A stretch of 64,000 nucleotides of DNA from Artemisia argyi (lineage: Eukaryota > Streptophyta > Magnoliopsida > Asterales > Asteraceae). Below, one piece after another: positions 23,825 through 34,173 of this stretch (the first letter of the stretch is position 1; the number at the start of each line of letters is the position of its first letter). Below the pieces are notes generated by a model. That model saw only the letters and a program-made list of their open reading frames with translations. It ran no database searches and was not told where the DNA came from. A program made the position numbers and the translations under genes. The stretch lies in the NCBI GenBank assembly GCA_030686995.1, contig CM060693.1:119625228-119689227 (forward strand), written 5' to 3'.

Positions 23825-24228
23825 TGTTGATGCATAATCTGTCGCGGACTTATTCAACGACTCTCCTTGGGCCGTTAGTCGTCTTCATAAGCCCTGAGTA
23901 GACCTGTACAACAAAGAGAACCCGTTAGGAGTGGACCCGAGGCCGTAGCCCCGGGATCCACCTCCGACGGTCAAGTTAGTATGTGATGTGCAGAGCATAT
24001 ATGAGTTATTAGGTTTAGGATAACCTGTTATGTTCTGATATGAATGGAACCCCAGCCATGTATTTATAGGATACGGATTAGGGTTAACGCGTAGAGTGGG
24101 CCGCTGGCTACCCGGGCCTGACCCATTCCTGGCCCAGTCCGGACCATACGTCCACAAAGTGCGTAAAGTGGGCCGCTGGCTACCCGGGCCTGGCCCATTC
24201 CTGGCCCAGTCCGGACCATACGTCCACA
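23825..24228 (-). repeat. 3' LTR of element C
   Basis: 404 bp. TATA box TATAAATA on minus at 24061-24068. Its U3 holds a 72-bp tandem duplication (units starting 24091 and 24163) that includes the LTR's own TGTGGACG terminus. Confidence 0.92.
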
Positions 24229-25925
24229 AGCCCCCGAGTTTAGTATGACATAGCGCACGACTATGTTATGCTAAACTTAAGTTCTGTTTATGGCTGCGTA
24301 GGCTCAATCAACCAAATGCGACGGTGCGCACTGGGTTTATATGCGCGTAAGGGACGAATCATATTGCGCAGTCCATATGCGACAGTGCGCACTGGGATTG
24401 CGATTGTGATTGTCTCACAATGGTAAAGGTGTCCGTGGCGAAGGTGGATTCCTATGCTGTATCCTGGGTAAGGACGTACCTTTTATACCAGTAGCAATGC
24501 AACATTGTGCGACAGAAGACGTGCTTCTGTGCGCGCTGGGCGCGTTGTCCGCGACAAGGATGTGCGTTGTCCGCAACAAAGATGTGCGCAGTGCACAACA
24601 AAAGTGTGCGCAGTGCGCAGAGGTGCGCGCTGTTTGCGCGTCTTTAGAACCGACAGAGAACGTCTCCCATGCGGCAAGATGGTGCGAATATTTTAATCCG
24701 TCTTTGTACCAGGCCTGCAGTACCTCTTACGTACAATCTGCTTCCAAATATACCTGCGTGACGCGTGCGCGCAGTGGTATTATATACCCTGGTAGCCCCC
24801 CAAGTTTGATGGTGCTACTCGTGTAGGAGCATTAAACTTAATTTATCCTGAAAAACACTCAATGCAAATATTAGAAGTATATGCCGCGAATCGCGACATA
24901 GAAAATCTAATGAAGTAAAAGATAAGCGCGTAGCAAAAATATAGCACATAGCATATAATAAATATATAAAAGAAGTAGTAGCGTGAATTACACCTAGCGT
25001 GAGGTTTTACAAACTACATAAAAGAAGTAGCGCGTAGCTAATAATAAAAACAGTGCGCGCGTAGCGATTGATTATTTTTTTTTTGTTTTTTTTTATTATA
25101 ATAAAAACAATGGCGCGGATGGATGTACCATGACCGCGACTAATAGTTTCTGTTGCACGCACAGACGCAGATAGATTTATCGTGACCGCATGAACTCTAA
25201 CGTTTTGTGGATGATCGCAGTTGACCACGGCTTTCGTCCAATGCCTGTATGTAACAGTGACAAAGCGCTCATGGCGAGTGACTAGCATCGTGGTGCCTGT
25301 ACGTGACAGTGCGCTCATGTCGCCAATCTGCGAAGATTTCCTAACGCATGGTCGAACGCGGGTGGATTTATCGCGACTACGCTGTTTCGCGGCTAAAAGA
25401 TAAAATATGTCCGATCGTGCGGATTTATTGCGCTCATAGCGTTAGATAAAATCGTGTTTATCAAGGTACAAGATTTATGTAAAATCTTTTGAATATTTAG
25501 AAGATATCAAATCTTATCGATTTAAAAGATATGTACAAAATATTAGGATATCTTCTTAAGTTTTAGAAAATATTGGTAATATGTTATTACCAATTTAATC
25601 ATATGAAAGTTACGTATTCAAAAAGATATTTGAATGCACATACAGTACGAAGTTAAGATGAATCAGATTGCACATTGAATTTAGTCAAAGGATGTCAAGT
25701 ATTCAATGCGCATATAGTACGATTCATAAGTGAATTTAGTCAAACATATCAAGCATTCAATAGATTGATAGAACCTGGATACCATAAAGTCGATTGACTT
25801 TTTAAGTATATAAAATCGTTTTAAACTCGATGGTTTAAAGTTACGAGCTTTTGAACTCGTGGTTGATTTCCGGTGATGTGAGAACACAAAACTTATCGTA
25901 GCGTGTCCCACGGATGGCGCCAATT
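24229..25925 (-). other. Interior of element C: CpG-rich, non-coding
   Basis: The left third is rich in the palindrome TGCGCA and GTGCGCACTGGG-type units (near 24323, 24380, 24528, 24581, 24602, 24615). A second stretch near 24900-25080 repeats GCGCGTAGC. ORFs such as 24410-24826 result from this repeat and match nothing known to me. CpG content is high against AT-rich surroundings. Confidence 0.7.
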
Positions 25926-26329
25926 TGTTGATGCATAATCTGGCGCGGACTTATTCAACGACTCTCTTTGGGCTGTTAGTCGTCTTCATAAGCCCTGAGT
26001 AGACCTGTACAACAAAGAGAACCCGTTAGGAGTGGACCCGAGGCCGTAGCCCCGGGATCCACCTCCGACGGTCAAGTTAGTATGTGATGTGCAGAGCATA
26101 TATGAGTTATTAGGTTTAGGATAACCTGTTATGTTCTGATATGAATGGAACCCCAGCCATGTATTTATAGGATACGGATTAGGGTTAACGCGTAGAGTGG
26201 GCCGCTGGCTACCCGGGCCTGACCCATTCCTGGCCCAGTCCGGACCATACGTCCACAAAGTGCGTAAAGTGGGCCGCTGGCTACCCGGGCCTGGCCCATT
26301 CCTGGCCCAGTCCGAACCATACGTCCACA
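25926..26329 (-). repeat. 5' LTR of element C
   Basis: 404-bp partner of 23825-24228; TATA box on minus at 26162-26169, followed downstream on minus by the PBS at 25906-25922. Confidence 0.92.
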
Positions 26330-26342
26330 TTTACGTACCACT

Positions 26343-26362
26343 CACTACAAGAAAAGAAATGG
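26343..26362. mobile_element. CACTA-type transposon terminus (isolated)
   Basis: CACTACAAGAAAAG matches the terminal inverted repeat common to plant CACTA (En/Spm) elements. The opposite terminus is not found nearby, so this is a truncated end or a chance match. Confidence 0.4.
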
Positions 26363-26427
26363 GTTTTGCATCCTCTTAAAAGTCTTAATAAAAATCCGAT
26401 AATATTGTCCAATATTCACTAAAAGTC

Positions 26428-26542
26428 TCTTGGCCAAGCGTATGTAATTCACACATCAACCTAGAGGTTATGGGTTTAAGTCTCATCGGAAACATGTGAG
26501 ATAGATGGTATAGTAAAAATTTGCCGTTTCATCAAAAAAAAG
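26428..26542 (+). mobile_element. tRNA-derived SINE-like unit
   Basis: An A-box-like TGGCCAAGCG (26431-26440) and B-box-like GGGTTTAAGTCTC (26472-26484) are spaced about 32 bp apart, as in tRNA-type pol III promoters. The unit ends TTTGCCGTTTCATC plus an A8 tail. Size (~115 bp) and a TTGCCGTT-A(n) end fit plant SINEs. Target duplications are unclear. Confidence 0.45.

Positions 26543-26544
<2 letters not shown>

Positions 26545-26583
<39 letters not shown>
26545..26583. repeat. (TA)n tract
   Basis: About 19 TA units; left flank of the MITE at 26582. Confidence 0.95.
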
Positions 26584-26587
<4 letters not shown>

Positions 26588-26752
26588 CTACAATTTTTGT
26601 AGCCAATTGGCTACAATCCTTCACAAAAATTTCACTAGCAATTAATCAGGGAGCCACAGAAAAGAATTAGGACCCACAAAAAGAATCAGGGACCCACATT
26701 TTATAGCTTAAAATTGTAGTCAATTAGCTACAATAAATTGTAGCTAATATAT
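26582..26752. mobile_element. MITE with palindromic TIRs inside (TA)n
   Basis: About 170 bp with ~38-bp inverted termini (26582-26619 against 26715-26752, around 85% by eye). Each terminus is itself palindromic (GGCTACA...TGTAGCC). The TA flanks fit insertion into TA, as for Tc1/mariner-type MITEs. A related GCTAC-palindrome segment follows at 26859-26905. Confidence 0.6.
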
Positions 26753-26755
26753 TCC

Positions 26756-26757
<2 letters not shown>

Positions 26758-26850
<93 letters not shown>
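26758..26850. repeat. (TA)n tract
   Basis: About 46 TA units, right flank of the MITE. Confidence 0.95.
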
Positions 26851-26853
<3 letters not shown>

Positions 26854-27132
26854 GATAGCTTAGCTACGCCATGGTGTAGCCAATTTAGCTACACCAATAC
26901 GTCAATTTGAGGTATAAAACCTCAAATTTTGTGCCTGATTAGCATCATAAATTTATTTCCATTCCAAATTATCTTAGAACTAATATATATCATTAACATT
27001 TACACTAAAGTAGTTATTGTTGCAAATGTATGATGTTAGTAGCCATTTTAGTGACCGATACTAGAATCAAGAAAACACACATAGAAAATAGCAGCGCTTG
27101 TTTTTGTTCAAGTCACGTGCCTGACTCTACCC
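26851..27132. other. AT-rich spacer
   Basis: Starts with TAGCTACGCCATGGTGTAGC-type palindromic sequence akin to the MITE termini. The rest shows no gene; the last ~70 bp may be sequence downstream of the Athila gag. Confidence 0.4.
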
Positions 27133-28776
27133 TTATTCAATGGAAATAGGGGAGATTTTCCCTACACTTAGGATTAAGTGCGGGTACAAGTAGCGATACA
27201 CACCCTTAGGGTGGAAATATGCCACGTGAGGTGAAGGGGGTGAGTGAATCGGGAAAGAGTCTACCACCTTCATTGTTAGGTTACCCGAATCCTTTGGTTT
27301 GATGGGTGGATTTGAAGTTAGAAGAGTTTTATGACAAAGATTTGAGCTCTTGCCATTTTCATAAATAGCATGCTCTAACAGTTCTTCATCCATTCCAGTT
27401 CCCATCTTTTTTATTTCAACTTCATCTTCATCTTCGTACACAAACTTGCTTTCATCAAAGAAGTGGAGTGTTGGCATTTTGAAGTTGGAATCTTGGAAAG
27501 AGGTTTTATGGGTAATGGGTTTGGTTTGAGAAATCATTGAGACCCTATGCATCAAGGTTGGTTTGAGTGATTTAGAGGTTATGGTATAGGCGTGAGAGTT
27601 CCCTTTCTCAAAAGGAAGCTTATGAGAATAGAAGTTATTCTGGGTTGAACTCACAGAGAGAGGTGTTTCATTGTGCCCATCGCTGCTTGTTTCATTAGGG
27701 ATTGGGAGTTCAAAAATCTTTTTGATCTTCTTGGGTATAGCTTCTTCCCTAATTTTCTCCTTAATCCTTGATATAAACTTATCAGCCAAGTCCATGAAAA
27801 CACTTCGGGTGTTTTCCATGCGGGCTTCTAATTGTTGGATTTGCCTCTCTTGGTTGTTTACAAAAGTCAGCATTATCCCTTCGAATTCCTCTTGTCGTGA
27901 ATATTCAGGAAACGTATATTTACTGTCTGCATTCACATATCCAAATGGATTAGCCATGGGCATCTCGGCTCTCATCAATTCCTCAACCTGCCTTTCAATG
28001 TTCTCAAATAACTGTTCTTGGGTTGCATTCATGTAATCAAAACTTCCTTCCTCCAAGAACATTGGATCCTCCCATTCTTGTTCTTCGTATTGTGCTAAGT
28101 CCTTAATGACCTCCCAGCACTTATCAACACTGAGCTTACTCAGTCTACCATTGGTAGCATGATCTATAGCTTTTCTAGTTTGGTGATTAACTCCATCATA
28201 AAAGATTTGGATTTGAAACCAAAGATCGAGGCCATGATGGGGGACTTTGTGGAGTAGTTCCTTGAAGCGAGTCCATGCTTCATAAAGAGTTTCACCTTGA
28301 CGTTGTTGGAACATCAAGATGTCATTCCTTAGCTTGGTAGTTCTCCCTCGTGGGAAAAATTTAGCAAGGAAACGAGTGGTGAGATTATCCCAAGTCGAGA
28401 TAGATCCCGCGGGTAGACGATCAAGCCAATGGATAGCTTGTTCACGAACAGAGAAATGGAAGAGACGCAATTGGGTAGTATCTCTAATAGCACCATTAAG
28501 GTCAATGGCATCTACGATTTTAAGAAAGTCCTTAAGGTGTTGACTTCGGTCTTCAGACATATGTCCGTGGAATGCACATCCGTTTTGCACCAACCGGATG
28601 GCGTCGGGTTGCAGGCGGGCTACAATGGCTTCTTTGGGAAGCTCAATGGCGTTTCGGTAACCCTTGTGGCTTGGTTGGGAGTACTCTCCTAGTGTGCGGG
28701 CTCTAGGAGGTTGATTTGGTTGCTGTGGGTTTGATTGTGGTGGGATGATGGGATCTAAGATATTACCACCTTCCAT
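27133..28776 (-). CDS. gag: Athila-like Ty3/gypsy Gag (547 aa)
   Basis: An uninterrupted 547-codon frame. The N-terminal ~75 residues are Pro/Gln-rich with an ARTLGEYSQPS motif. A Retrotrans_gag domain spans about residues 75-235 (conserved HWLDRLP, W.....RFL.KFFP, GETLYEAWTRFKELL). A Glu-rich and coiled-coil-like middle and a Ser/Thr/Pro-rich tail follow. No zinc knuckle or protease motif is seen before the stop. It lies about 150 bp downstream of the PBS, as expected for Athila. Pol is missing to the left, probably truncated. It is the best-preserved coding frame here. Confidence 0.85.
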   Translation of the reverse strand: MEGGNILDPIIPPQSNPQQPNQPPRARTLGEYSQPSHKGYRNAIELPKEAIVARLQPDAIRLVQNGCAFHGHMSEDRSQHLKDFLKIVDAIDLNGAIRDTTQLRLFHFSVREQAIHWLDRLPAGSISTWDNLTTRFLAKFFPRGRTTKLRNDILMFQQRQGETLYEAWTRFKELLHKVPHHGLDLWFQIQIFYDGVNHQTRKAIDHATNGRLSKLSVDKCWEVIKDLAQYEEQEWEDPMFLEEGSFDYMNATQEQLFENIERQVEELMRAEMPMANPFGYVNADSKYTFPEYSRQEEFEGIMLTFVNNQERQIQQLEARMENTRSVFMDLADKFISRIKEKIREEAIPKKIKKIFELPIPNETSSDGHNETPLSVSSTQNNFYSHKLPFEKGNSHAYTITSKSLKPTLMHRVSMISQTKPITHKTSFQDSNFKMPTLHFFDESKFVYEDEDEVEIKKMGTGMDEELLEHAIYENGKSSNLCHKTLLTSNPPIKPKDSGNLTMKVVDSFPIHSPPSPHVAYFHPKGVYRYLYPHLILSVGKISPISIE

Positions 28777-28925
28777 GATGGCGGATGGTAATGGTTACGA
28801 ACAAAGAAACATAGAAATAAGATAGACTAAAGAAAACCTAGAAAAATAAAATAAAAAACTCACTAGAAAGGAACCTAATGAGTAGACCTAATAAAATTAA
28901 AATTTCAACCTAAGCAATAACTATT

Positions 28926-28940
28926 CCCCGGCAGCGCCAA
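28926..28940 (-). other. Primer binding site of minus-strand Athila element
   Basis: On minus: TTGGCGCTGCCGGGG, close to the TGGCGCCGTTGCCGGGG-type site typical of Athila, five bases past the LTR end. Confidence 0.8.
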
Positions 28941-28945
28941 TAACT

Positions 28946-30660
28946 TGATACGTGGGAATTGCGCTCTCGCAACAAGTTTTACCTCTCAAGGGATCTTGAG
29001 AAGCTTACAACCCCCACCAGGCAGTGTACCTGATCGTTGTAGTATAGTATAGTGACAAGTACCGGGGTATTGATCGTTCAACTCAGGAATAGTGTCGTTA
29101 GGATTGAAATTAATCTAACTAGGTCTAAAGGTGAAGGATGATTCTTTTTGTGTTTTTTATATTTTATGAAAAGCAGGTAAAAATATCGGGTATTGGAAGA
29201 GTGGGCGGAATTAGTTGCTAATCAACTAACCCAACAGCTACTAATTAAACTAATTAACAAGAAAAGTAAAATAGGGTTCTACAAGGGAAGTGATGCGTAT
29301 CTACCTATGATGTATTACTCCTTGCTAGCTATCCAATTCTACCTATTGAATTGTCACATCCTTGTTTTAATTGACGGGTTCTATTCCTTAATACCATTCG
29401 TAGGGCCGTGTACAATATTCCCTAACTCTATAAGATCCTACTTCACTCCTATATCGAGCCGTTAAAAGCTCCTAACATGGGATCATTAGAATTCACTTAT
29501 GCATTAAATACAACCATTAAATCATAGTATACATCCGATCATGTTTCTTAAGACGTTCAAGCAATTTACCAATTAGAAGTCTGCCAGTTTTCTTAAGCCT
29601 AACATCGATATCGATCAACCAAACAAGAGACAATAGGAAACAAGAATTATAAGCTAAATCAACTAGACCTATTGAAGTTATCACACCCTAATTGATGAAG
29701 ATAGACACAAACATCAACAAGGAATCAATAAGATCTAATCAATTATATATAAGTTTCACACAATCATATGTAGACACAAGGTGAATTACCCAAGCATAAT
29801 TAATAAAGAACAAGCAACAATAATGAAAATTGAAGACATGAATTAAGATAGAATCATTAAACCATTACAAGATTTTTATGGAGTGATTGAAACCCTCTAT
29901 GTTTCTAGAAAAACTCCTACCTAAACCCAGGAATCGACCTTAGGGTTTAGGGGTTACAAAAAGTGAAGTTATGATGTTATATTTATAGGTTGTTTTCTGC
30001 TTGGCCCGATCTTGACGGCCTCAAACCAACCTTGATGGTGTCAAGACCAAATTTTCTTTACCAAATTGTAGATATTTTCGTCCTGATCGTTTCCTTTTTT
30101 GAATCGCTCAAATCCGAGTTCGTATGCAAAAGTTATGGCCAAAACAGTAACAGCTACTGCGCGCGCAAATTGTGACAAGTTAACACGTGATGGCCTACGT
30201 GACGCCTTCAGGAAGTCTTCTGGGCCATCACTCTTTAATTTAACATATGATCGCCTACCTCCATTAACACGTGATGTCGTCACTCTTTAATCCTGATGGT
30301 CATCACTCTTTGCATTTACATGTGACGGCCTTGATCACCTTAAAGGGTGATGCCGTCACAAACTCCTTCAAAAACCTTCTGGATCATCACGTGTATTTTA
30401 TTTATCCAACCCATTTCCATGTCGTGACGCCATCATGAGCAATTCTTGACGCCTTCAGGTACTGTTTTCAGCATATTTTGGAGACTTTGCCGTTTTCTTC
30501 ACTTTTTGCTCCAAAAACATCCAAAATGCTTCATTTTCCAGATTTGTTCTTCAAAGTACCTAAAATGACAAAAGGAACGATTTAGGGCAATATTTGATCA
30601 AATAATCTCGAATTAGGGCTTAAATGACCCCCTAAAAGTGGTACACTTTTCGTCTCATCA
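28946..30660 (-). mobile_element. 5' LTR of minus-strand Athila-like element
   Basis: 1715 bp; on minus starts TGATGAGACGAAAAGTG at 30660 and ends ACGTATCA at 28946. The start matches the plus-strand LTR at 33169. A TATA-like TATAAATA lies on minus near 29980. Upstream (30035-30470) are many TGACG/TGATG half-sites, decayed forms of the TGACGGCGTCA palindromes kept in the partner LTR. The other end of this element is not found. Confidence 0.8.
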
Positions 30661-33168
30661 AAAACGTAATTACCCATGACCTTGAGTCTAGCTACAAGAC
30701 TCGTGAATAAAGAAAAGCGCTTCTTGGGAGCCAACTCATGTTTTGTGTGATTTTTATTTGTTTGATTGTTATTTGCTTCCGTATGCATGCTTTATTTTTA
30801 TTATTGGTAGATCATGATTCAAAATAAATTGTGAAAATGCTTTATTTTGTTGTTTAACCTCGTCTTAACTTCATATGAAGGTATTTTGCAAAAGCTAAGT
30901 ATAAGGGGAAACCCCAAATTTGTTTCTAAGAACGAAAATGATAATGATTCGCCACAATATTAAATGAACATGTATATTAGTATTTGTTAGAGTCAAATAC
31001 TTGTATCGAGTCATAATGATGTTTTGTAGGATTTTCCAGGAAGTAGAACATAAGTTTTTCCAGAAATTTTCCGGAAACTTAACATAAAGATTTCTGCAGG
31101 TCACTTTTGACGGCGTCAGGGTTTAACTCCTGACGGCGTGACGTGTAAAATTCTGGAAATTTTGCGAGTTTTGTTTTTCTAACGGAGTCTTAAAGTTTTT
31201 GTTAATTCTTTAGTTTTAGAAACTCTAGGAAATCTGCAAACATTCATTCCACAAGCATTATATCTTAAATTGTTTTCTAGGATTTGTTAATATATATAGA
31301 TTACCGCCGATTTTATGCGAGGTTGCCTTTATTGTTTTCTCAGGTTTAACAGGTTATATATGACAAGAAGATGATTTATTTTTCTGGAAGGGAAGCTTTG
31401 AACGTTCATTTTCTTGGAGGAAGATCTAACCTTGTTGACTTACTATCCACACCGAACGAATCAGGGGAGTATTTGTTTTCATTCTTTTACCTATTTTACT
31501 TTTACATCCTTTAATTGAACATTGAGGACAATGTTCATCCTAAGTGTAAGGGGAGGGTAAATGATGATACCTTATAGGATACTATTGCACTTGAGTTTGT
31601 TTGTTTGATGGTAGGTGTGTAATAAAACAAAGAGAAATACTTGTTAGTGTAATTTTAGCGCCAAATTTAAAATTTTTTACAACATTTAGGAGTGAAACTT
31701 TAGCCTTAACAAGCGTCTCATGGATAGGAGTTGTATGACTAGCACAAAACCGTACCATTCAAAAAAATTTTCCACCCAAATATGTGAGGTTCGCCTTTAG
31801 ATTTTATAGGAAAATCATTTATTATTAGTGCTTATGAGTGTACCGGTAGCATTTAGATTCTAGAACTTGCGTTAGTGATGCATCCCGAGACCGCTAGTGA
31901 GACTACATTCGTGTAGTAGGATCTACTACATGATAAGAGGCATTAGGATCACCCTTGTGTCTAAACCCGTATCATAATTACTTGACCATTTAAGTCATGT
32001 TACTTGACTAGTAAAGTCAATTAATTTTCCCACACCTTAGCGTTGTACTCATTTTTAGTACACAAAACCCCAAGTACACCCCTCCGAGCCTATCTTTTCG
32101 TTTCTAACTTTAAGCATCTTACTTAAAGGAAGAATTTGTTACAACCCACCCAAATGTGCAACCAAATCACCTTAGCCTTCCATGTATTCACTCATCTTTA
32201 GTGCATTATTGTTATTTGTTTAAACCCTTAGTTAATTATTTAATTGATTACATTGTTGCTAAGTCTAGTCATATCTTGTACATATTGTTTTGGGACTATT
32301 GGGACTCATGGATAAAGTACTTGTGTTATGAAGTAATGGGGAAGAACATCATATATTACCCCCATATGTGCGTTAGTCTTAAAAAGTACTCCAAGTGTTT
32401 TGATTCTCTTGATTTGAGTTATTTGATTAGTTTATTGTAAAGTATGTAAAAATTCAAGTGTAAGGGGAATATACATTCCCTATGATGTATTATTTTGGAT
32501 GGTAGGGTAAGAGTGTATGCAAAAAAAATAAAAAATAAAAAATAAAAAAAAAAGAAAAAAAAAAGAAAAAAATCAAGAAAAAGAAATAAAAATAGAAAAA
32601 AAAAAGAAAAGATAAAAACATACGGACTACCATCCCGTTTTATTCTATGTTTGTTTTATGTTTTTGTTATTTTTAATTCATTAGCTTATGTCGAGTCGAG
32701 TCTTGGCTTAGCAACGCCATATTGTACATGTAATTAACCAAGATGATTAACTCGCCACCAGTAAATATTGCCTTTATCCAATAAAACCATGTTTTCCATA
32801 TCCCTACACCTAACATTACAACGCTTTAAAAGACCTCTTTTATAGTTTATCCTAGGTGCTTACGCCAAGTGGTGGAGGTTTAATCCTTTCCCAAGCCTAT
32901 GGTAATCTATTTGCTATGACAGGTAGTGAGATATGTTTTCCATTTCCATATTGTAATATATACTTGATTACACCCGAGAGATGTGAGTATCTAAACACTA
33001 TTTGTAAGGTGCTAGTGTATGACCTCCGTGCTTGTCTTTGGTTTTAAGTGAAACGCTTATTTGTTGTAATTACTTTTATATTAGTGTTAAATGACCCCTA
33101 ACTTGTATTTTGATTAGAATAAAAGCGCATTTGCTTGAGCACAAGCAAATCTCAAGTGTAAGGGTATT
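30661..33168 (+). mobile_element. 3' internal region of plus-strand Athila-like element
   Basis: Non-coding sequence after pol/env. The GCGCTTCTTGGGAG motif (30717-30730) and CATTGAGGACAATG (31520-31533) are landmarks I associate with Athila 3' regions. Two TGACGGCGTCA/TGACGGCGTGA sites lie at 31108 and 31131. An A-rich purine tract spans 32519-32620 and a weak PPT (AGTGTAAGGGTATT) precedes the LTR. No env ORF is intact. The upstream part ends abruptly at the minus-strand LTR. Confidence 0.7.
32519..32620 (+). repeat. A-rich purine tract
   Basis: Runs of A broken by G, T or C (AAAAAATAAAAAATAAAAA type), inside the Athila 3' region. Confidence 0.85.
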
Positions 33169-34173
33169 TGATGAGCCGAAAAGTGTACCGCTTTTAATGG
33201 GTCATTTAAGCCCGAATTCGTGATTATTTGATGAAATATTGCCCTAAATCGTTCCTTTTGTCATTTTAGGTACTTTTGGAGAGAAATCTGGAAAAGGAAG
33301 CATTTTGGACGTTTTTGGAGCATAAAAGTGAAGAAAACGGCAAAGTCTCAATTTTCCTTGATGGAACAGTACCTGACGGCTTCAAGACTCTCCACATGAC
33401 AGCGTCAAAAGATACAAAAGAGGTGGAAGTGGAAAATACACGTGACAATCCAGATAGTTTTTAAGCCTAGGACCTGACGGCGTCACCCAAAGCCGTCAGG
33501 GTCCAGACATTAGTGACGGCCCAGAGTATTTCTACACATGACGGCAACACAAATAGATCTAGGCAATATGATTTTATTTATGGAGGCGAGTTGACGGCGT
33601 CACGAGCTAACACATGACGCCGTCACGATGTATAATCTATATATAGTTTTCCAAATTTCATTCATTAGTGTGCAACTTTGAGGGAATAAACCCTAATCCA
33701 AATTTTATCAGCTTTTCAAGGGTTTCAACCCCTTGATTCTTTCATGTTCAATTAAAGATAAGTATTCCTTCAAATCATTCAATATGTCTATGTGTTGTTT
33801 GATTATATCTTACGCTTGTCTTCTATTTAACATGCTAGGCTAGATCTTTATTGTGTTTGCTTAGATGTAGTGAAACCTAGATGTTAATTATGGGTTGATT
33901 CTTTGTTTATAATTGTTACGGATGATTGTATTCGATGTTAGGCTTAAGAAAACTAGCAGACTTCCATTGGTAACTTGCTTGAACGTCTTAAGAAACATGA
34001 TTGGAGGTGTACTACGATTTTTTGTTGTATTTAATGCGTAGGAGAATTCTAATGATCCCATGTTAGGAGCTTCTAACGGCTCAACATAGGAGTGAAGTAG
34101 GATCCTATAGAGTTAGGGAATATTGTACACGGCCCTACGACTAGTATTAAGGAATATGACCCGTCATCCATGC
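33169..34173 (+). mobile_element. 3' LTR of plus-strand Athila-like element (truncated)
   Basis: Starts TGATGAGCCGAAAAGTG and is similar along its length to the reverse complement of 28946-30660. Only about 1 kb remains before a SIRE-like LTR begins at 34174; the missing ~0.7 kb is not seen elsewhere. TATA region at 33631-33646. Confidence 0.75.
33374..33625 (+). promoter_or_regulatory. TGACGGCGTCA palindrome array in Athila U3
   Basis: Perfect TGACGSCGTCA at 33475, 33592 and 33615; one-mismatch copies at 33374 and 33397; TGACGGC half-sites near 33493, 33514 and 33539. Two pairs are spaced exactly 23 bp. The array ends just before the TATA region at 33631. TGACG is the core bound by TGA-class bZIP factors, so a U3 enhancer is a reasonable inference. 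Confidence 0.6.

Larger units (their letters stand above)
23825..26329 (-). mobile_element. Element C: complete GC-rich non-autonomous LTR retrotransposon
   Basis: 2505 bp with two 404-bp LTRs (23825-24228 and 25926-26329) and a perfect TTTAC duplication at 23820-23824 and 26330-26334. On minus the LTR starts TGTGGACG and ends ATGCATCAACA. PBS TGGCGCCATCCGTGGGA (25906-25922) and PPT (24229-24241, AACTCGGGGGCT on minus) fix the orientation. GGCGCC-type primer sites are usual in Ty3/gypsy elements. I count 4 LTR differences in 404 bp. The 1697-bp interior has no gag/pol, so it is mobilised in trans. Confidence 0.92.

Noticed and set aside
24410..24826. 138-codon Cys/Ala/Arg-rich ORF in element C
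   Set aside because: Its residues follow from TGCGCA-type DNA repeats; overlapping frames on both strands are also open, and there is no homology I can name.
29193..29465. 90-codon ORF with a hydrophobic middle
   Set aside because: It lies within the minus-strand Athila LTR, antisense, and is not preserved in the partner LTR.
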